Source of the DNA: Leptolyngbya sp. FACHB-321
Lineage (GTDB): Bacteria; Cyanobacteriota; Cyanobacteriia; Leptolyngbyales; Leptolyngbyaceae
Reading direction: 5' to 3'
Length of the DNA stretch: 64,000 nucleotides
Assembly: GCF_014695975.1 (NCBI RefSeq)
Contig: NZ_JACJPI010000081.1
Coordinates: 1 to 64,000, forward strand
Within the stretch, counting starts at the first letter, position 1, and each line of letters opens with the position of its first letter. The notes under the pieces were generated by a model. The model did not search any database. It was given only the letters and a program-made list of their open reading frames with translations, and was not told the DNA's origin. Shown in pieces: positions 24,671-33,806 of this stretch. The translations under genes and the position numbers were made by a program.

Positions 24671-27613
24671 CTACTCTGCTTCACCAATCAGCGTAAAGGC
24701 TGCCCAATCTTGTGGCTTGGGGTACTGCTTGAGCGTATCTAGCATGGCGCGTCGAAGTGCCTGTGCTTTGTCGGGTGTTTGGGTGAGGTTTTGATAGAAC
24801 GCGGTCATAAGAAACGCCGTGGGTGCGTCGGGCACTGCCCAGAGTGACACAACGAGGCTAGGAACGCCAGCCGCAATAAAGGAGCGCGATAACCCGATTA
24901 CTCCATCACCTGTTAACCGCCCTCTTCCGGTGTCACAGGCACTTAAGACAACCAGTTCAGCCTTAAGCTTTAGATCGAGAATTTCGTCAGCCGTCAAGAA
25001 GCCGTTATCTTTGCCAGAGGGAGCCAGCGCGATTGCCCCTGGTATACCCAAACCCTTAAGATCATCCAGTAGCCCATGCGTTGCCAGATGGATGATGCGT
25101 TCCTGAGGCATTCGCTGCACGATCGCCGCTTTCGTCGCCCGATCCCCTGTAATGGCTTGTGTGCCAAGGAGGGGCGCGATCGCCGCCGCCTCTAGTTCCG
25201 CTCCTGGCAAACTCCCTAACTGTTCTGCTGGCTCTCCCGCTTGAGTAGCCAGAAACGGCATGGTTGGATTACCCACCACAAGGGAGCCAGAAGTCGGAAG
25301 TGGGGAACCAGGTAAATTAGTTGTTCTTACCCCCTGCTCCTCCCCTCGACTCGCTCCCCCTGCTCCCCGTACTCCCCCTGCACCCCTTATTCCCCTTACT
25401 CCCTCTGCTCTTCTTACCTCTCCCCCCCCACTGCTTACTCCTCTCTCCCCTCCCCTCTCTCGCTGTTGCTGCGTCAGCGCCAGCACCTGAATCGACGGTG
25501 CAGTCAGAATGGTATGTCGCTCGATCAAATACTTGCCAGCCGGATCTTGCAGGGCAGCAAAGGGCACTAAAAAGAGCGATTGCTGGGGGATGAAGGTGAC
25601 GCGAGCGTTGGGGTCTTTTGGCAAGGCATCGGCGATCGGCTGAATGAGCAATTGATACAGCCCTTGAGACTTTGCTAGATCCTCGGCTGGTGCAGTGTTT
25701 TTAGGGGCACCGGAACCGCGACCACTCACCCCAATGGTTTCTCGGCTACTGGCAACGAGGTCGCCTAGCGCAAACCGACCCTTTGCCTGAGTTGTCAGGT
25801 CAACGTTACGGAAGGTGATAGTGCCATCCGGCGCGATCGCCCAAATAAGCAGTTCCGCCTCGCGTGGTTGCACCTTACCATCTATCAGAATGTCTTCATA
25901 GGTGATGGAATACTGTACCAGAGTTGAGTTTTGGGCTTTGGCAATTTGCTTGATTTGAGCGATCGTCGGTGGTGGCGTTGCTGGTACGGCAGCAGTGGGT
26001 TGCGTCTCTGCACCAGAAAGCCGTCGTGAGAGAAGCGCTACAAAGGCTCGCGCTCGACCACGTTCGGCAATTTCTAGCGCTGCATCGGTTTTGTTTTGAG
26101 CCACCAGCACTCGTTGAAGGAGGCGATAGGTACGGGCTTGCTGCTCGAACAGCGAAATCTGGTTGCGATCGTTGTTGCCCAAATTTGCACGTAGCGACTC
26201 CCAAAGCGTAAGACTGCTTGTAAGAGCGCTTTCTGCCTCTGCTAACTTGCCTAAACGGAACAGCGCTTTGCCTAAATTGTTCAGCACCAAGCCTTCGGTG
26301 GCGCGATCTTGCGTGTCACGGGCAATCGCCAATGCTTGCTGGTAAGACGTGACGGCTTTGTCAGATTGACCAAGCTCGTCATATTCCACCCCCAGATTTG
26401 CCAAAGCACTGCTTTCACTCGCTTTGTCGTTTGACTGACGGGCAAGCACTAACGCCTGCTGATGATAGTCGATCGCCTTCTCATACTGACCCATCGAGCG
26501 ATACACGTTGCCCAGGTTTGTGAACGCAGTCGTCACGCTGTTGGTATCCTTCATCGCTCGACCTGTTGCGAGCCGCTTCTCGTGGTACTCGATCGCCTTA
26601 GGAAAATCTTGCACGATGAGATAGAGGTTGCCTAACTTGGTGAGAAAGGAGGCTTCTAGCAAGGGATTCTGAATGTCTCTGGCGATCGCTAACCCTTTGA
26701 ACGCAGTGTCGATCGCCTGGTTATAATCACCCAGGTCATAGTAAACAGTGCTGAGATTACCAAGTGACTGCGCTTCACCTAACCGATCCTGAATTTGACG
26801 GGCAATAACAAGGCGCTGATCCAAATAGTCGATTGCCTTGCCATAGTTGCTCAGTGCGTAGTGGTTTGTCCCTAAATTGTTGAGCGCCGCCGCCATGCCC
26901 AGCCGGTCATCTAAACTGCGGGCAAGGGTAAGCTGCTGCTGCGAATAGTCAATCGACGTCGCTTGATCGCCTAGCCCTGCAGAAACAACGCTCAAGCCGC
27001 CCAAACTATTTGCCTCAAGCCGACGGTCTTTGATTTCGCGCGCAACAACAATCGCCTGCTGATACGCTGCGATCGCCTTAGGATAATCTCTCTGGTTAAC
27101 CGCAATCTCAGCCAGATTGCCGATCATCTGCCCTTCTCCGAGCCGATCCTTAATTTGGCGATAGAGCGTCAACGCTTGCTGATAGTACTCTGCTGCCTTG
27201 TCAGCCTTGCCCAGATTGATGGCAATCACGCCCAAATTGCCCAGCGCTGCTGCTTCGCCTTCCAAGTTTTTGGTTTTTCGCGCCAGGTCAAGGCTTTGTT
27301 CATAAAACGCTACCGCTTGCGGATAATTCGTCATCACAGAGTAGGCATTGCCCAGGTTCCGCAACGTTTTGACAACCTTGGGCTGATCTGCCAGTGCTTG
27401 ATAGAGCTTTAACGCTTGCTGAAGAGTGGCGATCGCCTGCGTTGGCTGCCCGGTGCGATACTGCTGCGTCCCCTGCTCTAGCAGTTGGTCAGCCTCAGTC
27501 TGCCGCGAGCCATTTTGTTGAGCCAGAGGAGAGTCAGCTTTGACGAATGGCACCAATGCTGTATGGCAAAACGCAGTCACAGCGACAATAAAAACAATCC
27601 GGTACAGTTGCAT
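24671..27613 (-). CDS. secreted TPR protein with C-terminal CHAT (caspase-like) domain
   Basis: 980 residues. A signal peptide (YRIVFIVAVTAFCHTALVPF) is followed by about twelve tetratricopeptide repeats (about 40-460; each with N-LG..Y...G.Y..A..), a helical linker and a CHAT domain (about 550-980). The CHAT domain keeps the caspase-like dyad: His in IIHLATHGLLDD (about 844) and Cys in VVLSACDTGRG (about 890), then SFIAAGVPSLVVSLWAVPD. A Gly/Arg/Ser-rich insert of about 60 residues (710-770) comes from GA-rich tandem repeats. It is probably a periplasmic or surface protease; such proteins are common in filamentous cyanobacteria. Start ATG 27613. Confidence 0.88.
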   Translation of the reverse strand: MQLYRIVFIVAVTAFCHTALVPFVKADSPLAQQNGSRQTEADQLLEQGTQQYRTGQPTQAIATLQQALKLYQALADQPKVVKTLRNLGNAYSVMTNYPQAVAFYEQSLDLARKTKNLEGEAAALGNLGVIAINLGKADKAAEYYQQALTLYRQIKDRLGEGQMIGNLAEIAVNQRDYPKAIAAYQQAIVVAREIKDRRLEANSLGGLSVVSAGLGDQATSIDYSQQQLTLARSLDDRLGMAAALNNLGTNHYALSNYGKAIDYLDQRLVIARQIQDRLGEAQSLGNLSTVYYDLGDYNQAIDTAFKGLAIARDIQNPLLEASFLTKLGNLYLIVQDFPKAIEYHEKRLATGRAMKDTNSVTTAFTNLGNVYRSMGQYEKAIDYHQQALVLARQSNDKASESSALANLGVEYDELGQSDKAVTSYQQALAIARDTQDRATEGLVLNNLGKALFRLGKLAEAESALTSSLTLWESLRANLGNNDRNQISLFEQQARTYRLLQRVLVAQNKTDAALEIAERGRARAFVALLSRRLSGAETQPTAAVPATPPPTIAQIKQIAKAQNSTLVQYSITYEDILIDGKVQPREAELLIWAIAPDGTITFRNVDLTTQAKGRFALGDLVASSRETIGVSGRGSGAPKNTAPAEDLAKSQGLYQLLIQPIADALPKDPNARVTFIPQQSLFLVPFAALQDPAGKYLIERHTILTAPSIQVLALTQQQRERGGERGVSSGGGEVRRAEGVRGIRGAGGVRGAGGASRGEEQGVRTTNLPGSPLPTSGSLVVGNPTMPFLATQAGEPAEQLGSLPGAELEAAAIAPLLGTQAITGDRATKAAIVQRMPQERIIHLATHGLLDDLKGLGIPGAIALAPSGKDNGFLTADEILDLKLKAELVVLSACDTGRGRLTGDGVIGLSRSFIAAGVPSLVVSLWAVPDAPTAFLMTAFYQNLTQTPDKAQALRRAMLDTLKQYPKPQDWAAFTLIGEAE

Positions 27614-27817
27614 AACCTAAACCTGACCAATGCTCCAAGACATGACTAAAGCGAGCAGAACCGCAACTCGTTGCGTATAACGGTTCTACCACCAAAGGAA
27701 ACAACAGATTTGAACCATTATCGGAAAATATACACAAGCGATCGCAAAAGTTTTGCAACCTTTATGAAGGAGTTGTAAAGCCACGATCGCTCTTTTCTTC
27801 ATTAGGGAACCATTAGA

Positions 27818-28684
27818 GTGAGAACCCCACTCACCCCCAGTGATCATCGCCCCATGAGAACACAGTCGAAGAAAATTGTTATTCGCCCTGGCAAACAGCC
27901 GTTAGCAGAAGCACTGCAAGAATTTTGGGAGTATCGGGATCTGCTCTGGATGCTTGTTGTACGTCAGGTAAGCGTTCGCTACAAGCAGACCGCCATCGGC
28001 ATCATCTGGGTTTTGCTGCAACCGCTGACAGCAATGGCAATTTTTACCGTCATCTTTGGCTATTTTGCCAAACTCGCCACAAACGGGTTGCCCTATCCCA
28101 TTTTTGTTTACTCTGCCCTAGTTCTGTGGACGCTCTTTTCAGAAGGCTTATCGCGGGCGGGCACCAGTCTGATTGCAGACGAAAAGCTAATCACAAAAGT
28201 TTACTTTCCTCGCCTCATTATTCCACTGGCAGCGGTTGGCTCTGCCTGGATTGACTTTGCCATCTCTCTGGTAGTGCTGCTGCCGCTCACTTACCTGTAC
28301 GGTCTTCGACCAACCTGGAGTTTGCTGCTGCTACCACTGGCAATGTTTGTCACAATGGTGCTGTCATCGGGGGTGGGGATGCTGCTGGCAGCGCTGAATG
28401 TAAAATATCGAGACTTTCAGTACACGGTACCGTTTCTGATCCAAATCTGGCTGTATGGTTCACCTGTAGTTTATTCCACTAGCATTGTGCCAGAGGCGCT
28501 CCGCCCGTTTTATTACTTGAACCCAATGGCTGGATTGATTGAGCTATCGCGGTTTGCCGTTACCGGGCAGGGCACAATTCCCTGGATGGGTTTGGGGATT
28601 TCTGTCGGTGTGGCGATCGCCTTTTTCCTCCTCGGCTCTACTGTATTTCGGCAAATTGAACGTAGCTTCGCAGACGTAATTTAG
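27818..28684 (+). CDS. ABC-2 type polysaccharide export permease (Wzm-like)
   Basis: This 288-residue (276 from ATG 27854) inner-membrane permease has six predicted helices and matches the TagG/Wzm family that exports O-antigen, teichoic acid or capsular chains. Typical stretches are LWMLVVRQVSVRYKQTAIG, IIWVLLQPLTAMAIFTVIFG, and the C-terminal YGSPVVYSTSIVP and YYLNPMAGLIELSRFA. It opens the polysaccharide cluster and is followed seven bases later by its ATPase. The start may be GTG 27818 or ATG 27854; the latter lacks a good ribosome site. Confidence 0.9.
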   Translation: MRTPLTPSDHRPMRTQSKKIVIRPGKQPLAEALQEFWEYRDLLWMLVVRQVSVRYKQTAIGIIWVLLQPLTAMAIFTVIFGYFAKLATNGLPYPIFVYSALVLWTLFSEGLSRAGTSLIADEKLITKVYFPRLIIPLAAVGSAWIDFAISLVVLLPLTYLYGLRPTWSLLLLPLAMFVTMVLSSGVGMLLAALNVKYRDFQYTVPFLIQIWLYGSPVVYSTSIVPEALRPFYYLNPMAGLIELSRFAVTGQGTIPWMGLGISVGVAIAFFLLGSTVFRQIERSFADVI

Positions 28685-28691
28685 GACAGGT

Positions 28692-29951
28692 ATGGAACCC
28701 ATCATTTCTGCAAGAGGGCTGGGAAAATCCTACCAGATCCGCACAGGTGAAAAGAAGCGTTATCACACCTTACGGGATGATCTGATTGAAGGTGCACGTG
28801 GATTTGTACAAGGTAAGTGGAAGCGATCGCGCATTGAGGAATTTTGGGCACTTAAGGATATAGACCTAGATATCTATCCAGGCGAAGTGGTTGGTATCGT
28901 CGGTCGCAATGGTGCAGGCAAAAGCACGTTGCTAAAAATACTGTCGCGGGTCGTCCAGCCTACTACAGGAGAAGCGGTTTTGCATGGTCGGGTTGCCTCT
29001 CTGCTAGAAGTTGGGACTGGCTTTCACCCAGAACTAACTGGACGGGAAAACATCTTCATGAGCGGTGCCGTTTTAGGAATGCAACAAGCTGAAATCAGAC
29101 GCAAGTTTGGTGAGATTGTGGCGTTTGCTGAAGTCGAAAAGTTTTTGGATACGCCTGTAAAGCGCTACTCCTCTGGGATGTATGTGCGGCTGGCATTTGC
29201 TGTTGCTGCTCACTTGGAACCAGATATTTTGCTAGTTGATGAAGTCCTTGCGGTTGGAGATGCTGCTTTTCAAAAAAAATGTCTGGGCAAAATGGAGGAT
29301 GTCAGCAAATCAGGGAGAACTGTACTGTTTGTGAGCCATCAAATGGGAATGATTAATCAGCTTTGTGATCAAGCCTTCCTACTAGAAAAAGGAACAATCG
29401 TTCAAAAAGGTAAATCAAATGACGTTATCACCTCTTATCTAGAGAAGTCATCCTCAAACCAGCAGAGAAGTTTTATCCGAGATAAGCCTTCGGAAATCAA
29501 TAAAAAGATTTTTGTTTCTGAAGCTCGGACTCTTAATAAGTCAGGTATTTCTACATCTGAATTTGGTCATACAGAGCCAATACTTTTGAATCTTATTTGC
29601 TTAGGTAAACAATGTCCAAATGATACGTTATTAAGTATTACAGTAAAAGACAGGCTTGGGAAAAAGATATTTAGTAGTGAAGTTAATCTTAACTCCTATG
29701 CTGAAAACATTAATAAAGGAGCTCTGTCAGCAACTGTTAGAATGCCAGAGCACTTTTTAACACCAGGTCGTTATTCTTTTTTTATAGGTTTACATATCCC
29801 AAAACTAGAAATTTTAGACTCTTTGGAGGATATGTGTGAATTTACAATCATAGATACGGGTTCTGAATTCGCAATCTATGAAGGGCTTGATTACGGCTGT
29901 GTTTTTGCCAAATGCGATTGGAATATAACAACCGTCTTTGAAAATCACTAA
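28692..29951 (+). CDS. polysaccharide export ABC ATPase with C-terminal Wzt-type carbohydrate-binding domain
   Basis: This 419-residue protein powers the adjacent permease. The nucleotide-binding domain (about 1-250) shows GIVGRNGAGKSTLLK (Walker A), the signature KRYSSGMYVRLAFAVAAH, DILLVDEVLAVGD (Walker B) and VLFVSHQ (H-loop). The C-terminal ~150 residues are a beta-rich domain (IFVSEARTLNKSG ... YEGLDYGCVFAKCDW) like the Wzt domain that recognises the finished, often terminally modified, glycan. From about 29390 the DNA becomes AT-rich and loses HIP1, coinciding with the domain boundary, so the recognition domain may have been exchanged. Confidence 0.9.
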   Translation: MEPIISARGLGKSYQIRTGEKKRYHTLRDDLIEGARGFVQGKWKRSRIEEFWALKDIDLDIYPGEVVGIVGRNGAGKSTLLKILSRVVQPTTGEAVLHGRVASLLEVGTGFHPELTGRENIFMSGAVLGMQQAEIRRKFGEIVAFAEVEKFLDTPVKRYSSGMYVRLAFAVAAHLEPDILLVDEVLAVGDAAFQKKCLGKMEDVSKSGRTVLFVSHQMGMINQLCDQAFLLEKGTIVQKGKSNDVITSYLEKSSSNQQRSFIRDKPSEINKKIFVSEARTLNKSGISTSEFGHTEPILLNLICLGKQCPNDTLLSITVKDRLGKKIFSSEVNLNSYAENINKGALSATVRMPEHFLTPGRYSFFIGLHIPKLEILDSLEDMCEFTIIDTGSEFAIYEGLDYGCVFAKCDWNITTVFENH

Positions 29952-29970
29952 TTTCTATCTGCAAAGAGCA

Positions 29971-30753
29971 ATGAAGAAGTCTATTTACAAGTCGATTAAA
30001 TCATTACTTAATCAAGTAGGGTTCGATATTGTTCGCTACCAGCCTCCCGGTTCATGCCCTTCCTTTCCACAAGATCTTGACGATTCAATAGTTGACATTA
30101 TTCAAAAAGTACAGCCGTTTACTCAAACGTCTATAGAAAGGTTAGCTGCTTTATGTGAAGCCGTTAAGTATGTTGTTGAGAACCAAATTCCTGGGGACGT
30201 GGTGGAGTGTGGAGTGTGGAAAGGAGGGAGTATGATGGCAGTTGCTCACACGCTATTACTTTTAAAGGATTACAGTCGCCATCTGCATTTGTTTGACACC
30301 TTTGAGGGTATGACTAAGCCGAGCGAAGAAGATGTATCGCTGAGTGGCGATCTCGCTTCTGAACTTTTAAAGACCCATCAGAAAGAAGATCAAGATTCTA
30401 TTTGGTGTTATGCTCCCTTAGATTTCGTGAAAGCATCTGTAAGCAGCGTCGGCTACAATACGAAAAAAGTGCATTTTATTAAGGGCAAAGTAGAAGATAC
30501 AATCCCTGACAAAGCACCAAAAGCTATCTCCTTACTCCGGTTAGACACTGATTGGTATGAGTCAACTCGTCATGAATTGATTCACTTGTTTCCTCGGCTT
30601 TCGCCTGGAGGTATCATCATTATTGATGATTATGGGCATTGGAAAGGGGCGCGAAAAGCAGTTGATAATTATATTCAAGAGAACAAGGTCAAAATTCTTC
30701 TAAATCGTATTGATTATACAGGGCGTATTGGAGTGAAATTGGTTGACACCTAA
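29971..30753 (+). CDS. TylF/MycF-family O-methyltransferase
   Basis: About 260 residues. It belongs to the macrocin-O-methyltransferase (TylF) family of sugar methyltransferases: VPGDVVECGVWKGGSMMAVA-like motif (here IPGDVVECGVWKGGS), HLHLFDTFEGMTKPSEED, LLRLDTDWYESTRHEL, and IIIDDYGHWKGARKAVD with the Mg-binding acids. In this position it probably methylates a sugar of the exported glycan, perhaps the terminal cap read by the Wzt domain. ATG 29971 has AAGAG just upstream; TTG 29938 would overlap the previous gene. Confidence 0.85.
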   Translation: MKKSIYKSIKSLLNQVGFDIVRYQPPGSCPSFPQDLDDSIVDIIQKVQPFTQTSIERLAALCEAVKYVVENQIPGDVVECGVWKGGSMMAVAHTLLLLKDYSRHLHLFDTFEGMTKPSEEDVSLSGDLASELLKTHQKEDQDSIWCYAPLDFVKASVSSVGYNTKKVHFIKGKVEDTIPDKAPKAISLLRLDTDWYESTRHELIHLFPRLSPGGIIIIDDYGHWKGARKAVDNYIQENKVKILLNRIDYTGRIGVKLVDT

Positions 30754-30754
30754 C

Positions 30755-31612
30755 ATGAATTTTATAAATATTGGCTGTGGAAATACCTATCATACTGATT
30801 GGGTGAATTTGGATGTAGCATCAACATCGCCGGATATCCAGATTTATGACTTACGTCAGGGTATCCCTTATGCAGACCAATCGTTTGATGCTTGCTACAG
30901 TTCTCATTTGCTGGAACATCTTACTAAAGATGATGCAAAAAATCTTATAGCTGAATGTTTCCGTATCCTCAAACCTAAAGGTGTTGTTCGAGTTGTTGTT
31001 CCTGACCTAGAAAATATTGTTAGGGCATATCTATATGCTCTTGAGTGCATAGAAAATAGTGCTTCCAAGTCAAACACCTCAGAGAAGATTGAAAACTATA
31101 ATTGGATCATGTTAGAGCTGTTTGATCAAGTTGCTCGCAGTGAGTCGGGAGGAGATATGATTCGTTATTTGAGAAAGCCCAACCTAATCAATAAATCATT
31201 CATTAAGTCACGCTTTGGCTGCGAGGCTGAACAGCATTGGAACTTGCCTTTGGCAGCTCAAGATAAGCCTAAGCTACTATTTGGTTGGGATGCAGCAAAG
31301 ACGAAACTTTCACCTCACCCAACTCAGAAAGTTAAACTTAAGCTCATTAAACTCCTGATTAAATTTGTTTTTGGAAAGCAAGCTTGCCAAGCGTTTGAAG
31401 AAGGGATGTTTCGTAACTCTGGCGAGATACATCGCTGGATGTACGATCGAGTCTCCCTTCGTCACCTTTTAGAACAAACTGGGTTTGTTGAGGTTACTGT
31501 CTGTAGTGCAGATCAGAGCCGTATTCCTAATTTCGCTCATTACTCTTTAGACGTGGTTGAGGGAGCTGTTCGTAAGCCTGATTCATTATTTGTAGAAGCA
31601 ATGAAGCCATGA
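30755..31612 (+). CDS. class I SAM-dependent methyltransferase
   Basis: About 285 residues. The glycine-rich SAM site is FINIGCGNTYHTDWVNLDVA at the very N-terminus. It is followed by FDACYSSHLLEHLTKDDA and ILKPKGVVRVVVPDLE, typical of the methyltransferase_11 group found in surface-glycan clusters. The C-terminal part (about 150-285) is not recognised. ATG 30755 is one base after the preceding stop. The stop overlaps the next ATG as ATGA, indicating translational coupling. The acceptor sugar is unknown. Confidence 0.82.
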   Translation: MNFINIGCGNTYHTDWVNLDVASTSPDIQIYDLRQGIPYADQSFDACYSSHLLEHLTKDDAKNLIAECFRILKPKGVVRVVVPDLENIVRAYLYALECIENSASKSNTSEKIENYNWIMLELFDQVARSESGGDMIRYLRKPNLINKSFIKSRFGCEAEQHWNLPLAAQDKPKLLFGWDAAKTKLSPHPTQKVKLKLIKLLIKFVFGKQACQAFEEGMFRNSGEIHRWMYDRVSLRHLLEQTGFVEVTVCSADQSRIPNFAHYSLDVVEGAVRKPDSLFVEAMKP

Positions 31613-32874
31613 ATGTCCTTCTACTAAGCACTAGTGACATTAATGGTGGTGCCGCAAGAGCAGCGTATCGATTACATCGAGGTTTGAAGCGGATTAACGC
31701 TTCTACTCAGATGATGGTGCAGATAAAATCTAGTGATGACGATGCTGTGATAGCCCCACGCCCTAATTTACGAAGAGACTTTGCCAAAGCTCGACCAGCG
31801 CTGAATGCTTTACCTCTCAAGCTCTATCCACATCACGGCTCAGGAACCTTTTCAACACAATGGCTACCAGATTATATTTCACCTAAAGTTCGGCAAATCA
31901 CCCCTGATATTGTCAATATACATTGGGCTTGCGATGGGTTCTTGCAGATTGAAACCCTTGCAAAGTTGAATTGCCCTCTGGTTTGGACGCTGCATGATAT
32001 GTGGGCTTTTACTGGAGGGTGTCATTATAGTCAGGAGTGTGACCGCTACACCGCATCCTGTGGCAGTTGTCCACAGTTAGGTAGCAACCGAAACTTTGAT
32101 CTGTCGCGCTGGATATTGAAGCGCAAAGCGAAAGCTTGGAAAAACTTGAATCTGTCGATTGTTACCCCTAGCCACTGGTTAGCAGAGTGTGCCCGTTCTA
32201 GCAGCCTCTTTCATGCCTTACCAGTCCATGTGATTCCTTATGGTATTGATTTAGAACGTTATCGATCGGCTGATCGTAAGTTCGCGCGACACATCCTTAA
32301 GCTACCGCAAGATAAGCAACTGATTTTATTCACAGCTATTGGGGCAACCAGCGATCGCCGCAAGGGGTTGCATTTACTTCAAGCCGCTCTACAGTATTTG
32401 GAGCAGATAGGATGTGCACAGCAAATTGAGTTGTTAATTGTTGGTGCTTCTCAACCTGATACTCACGTTGATCTGAAGCTTCGGATGCACTACTTAGGCA
32501 CATTGAGTGATGATATTTCCTTATCGCTAGCTTATGCTGCTGCTGATATTTTTGTCGCTCCATCAACACAAGATAATTTGCCCAATACGGTTATAGAGGC
32601 GCTTGCTTGCGGCACTCCATGTGTTGCATTCAACATTGGTGGAATGCCTGACTTAATTGATCACCAGCAGAACGGATATCTGGCTCAACCATTTCAAACT
32701 GAGGATTTGGCTCACGGTATTACCTGGGTCTTATCTAATGAAAAGCGCCATCAATGTTTGGCAGATGCCGCTCGTCAAAAAGCAGAGCGAGAATTCGCTT
32801 TGGAAAAGCAAGCAACCCGTTATGTTGATCTATTCAAACAAATACTTAACAGCTCCTTCCAAGCCCTTCCCTAA
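31609..32874 (+). CDS. glycosyltransferase family 4 protein
   Basis: 421-residue GT-B retaining glycosyltransferase. The N-terminal half opens LLLSTSDINGGAARAAYRLH. The C-terminal half has VIPYGIDLERYRSADRK, the D-x-x-G-type segment, and the nucleotide-sugar E-x7-E motif in FVAPSTQDNLPNTVIEALACG. An unusual cysteine cluster (CHYSQECDRYTASCGSC, about 140-157) is typical of the WcaC/WcfI-like subgroup. It probably adds a hexose to the lipid-linked glycan at the cytosolic face. Start overlaps the preceding stop by four bases. Confidence 0.88.
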   Translation: MNVLLLSTSDINGGAARAAYRLHRGLKRINASTQMMVQIKSSDDDAVIAPRPNLRRDFAKARPALNALPLKLYPHHGSGTFSTQWLPDYISPKVRQITPDIVNIHWACDGFLQIETLAKLNCPLVWTLHDMWAFTGGCHYSQECDRYTASCGSCPQLGSNRNFDLSRWILKRKAKAWKNLNLSIVTPSHWLAECARSSSLFHALPVHVIPYGIDLERYRSADRKFARHILKLPQDKQLILFTAIGATSDRRKGLHLLQAALQYLEQIGCAQQIELLIVGASQPDTHVDLKLRMHYLGTLSDDISLSLAYAAADIFVAPSTQDNLPNTVIEALACGTPCVAFNIGGMPDLIDHQQNGYLAQPFQTEDLAHGITWVLSNEKRHQCLADAARQKAEREFALEKQATRYVDLFKQILNSSFQALP

Positions 32875-32897
32875 AACAATTAGTGTGCGATAGGCTG

Positions 32898-33794
32898 ATG
32901 CTCCATAAAGAACCTACTTATATTTTAATTCCAGTTCATAACCGGAAACTAATTACCCTCAGTTGTTTGGAAAGACTGCATCAGAACAATGATTTAGGTC
33001 GTTACCATGTTGTTGTTGTGGATGATGGCTCTACCGATGGTACGGCTGAATCAATTCAAGCGTTCTATCCTGATGTTGTGGTATTGCATGGTGACGGTAA
33101 TCTATGGTGGACTGGAGCGATTAGGAAAGGCATGGAATATGCCTATGAACAGGGCGCAGAATTCCTTATCTGGCTTAATGACGATACGCTCCCGTCTCTC
33201 GGGTGTATTCCAGCGATCCTCAGTGAATGTACTCAGCACCCAAACAAAATTGTTTCTGCTCAGTGTTATGCTTCATCCGATTTTAAGACACCAACCTATG
33301 GTGGGCAAAAGAAAGGGTTGCTTTCAATTAAACTTTTCCCTACTCCGCCTGATCAGACAATTGCCTGTGATTGTATGAGCGGAAATCTAGTTTGTTTACC
33401 CCGCTCTGTTGTAAACAAAATTGGTTATCCTCCAAGTCGACAGCTACCTCATTGTCTTGCAGATATTGTGTATACCTGGGAAGCCAAAAAAGCTGGATAT
33501 GAACTGGAAGTTTTAGGGGATGCAACTGCTGTTTGTGATTTTAATCCAATGGATGAAGGATGGGCATCTAGCTCAATTCCAATGGAAAAACGCTGGAGAT
33601 TACTTAGCTCTCCTAAATCAAATTTGTATCCATCTGCATACTGGAATTTCTGCAAAAGCTTTTATGGAAATCTAGCTTTAATTACATTTATGCGGGTTTA
33701 TTTTCGTCTAACTTTATTTACGGTTATCCGGTGGATACTGCCACTTCGTTGGCTTAGAACAATGAAAGGATTGAAGAAAAAACTTTTATCTTAA
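32898..33794 (+). CDS. glycosyltransferase family 2 protein (first of tandem pair)
   Basis: About 298 residues. It has the GT-A fold with YILIPVHNRKLITLSCLERL, VVVVDDGSTDGT, NLWWTGAIRKGM and the metal-binding LIWLNDDTLP. It is clearly paralogous to the next gene, sharing motif order and spacing. Compared with that paralogue, this copy is AT-richer and lacks HIP1. ATG 32898 gives a sensible N-terminus; GTG 32883 is in frame upstream. The GNLWWTGA motif marks the subgroup related to rhamnosyltransferase-type GT2 enzymes, but the sugar is not predictable. Confidence 0.86.
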   Translation: MLHKEPTYILIPVHNRKLITLSCLERLHQNNDLGRYHVVVVDDGSTDGTAESIQAFYPDVVVLHGDGNLWWTGAIRKGMEYAYEQGAEFLIWLNDDTLPSLGCIPAILSECTQHPNKIVSAQCYASSDFKTPTYGGQKKGLLSIKLFPTPPDQTIACDCMSGNLVCLPRSVVNKIGYPPSRQLPHCLADIVYTWEAKKAGYELEVLGDATAVCDFNPMDEGWASSSIPMEKRWRLLSSPKSNLYPSAYWNFCKSFYGNLALITFMRVYFRLTLFTVIRWILPLRWLRTMKGLKKKLLS

Positions 33795-33806
33795 CAATCC
33801 TCAAAT

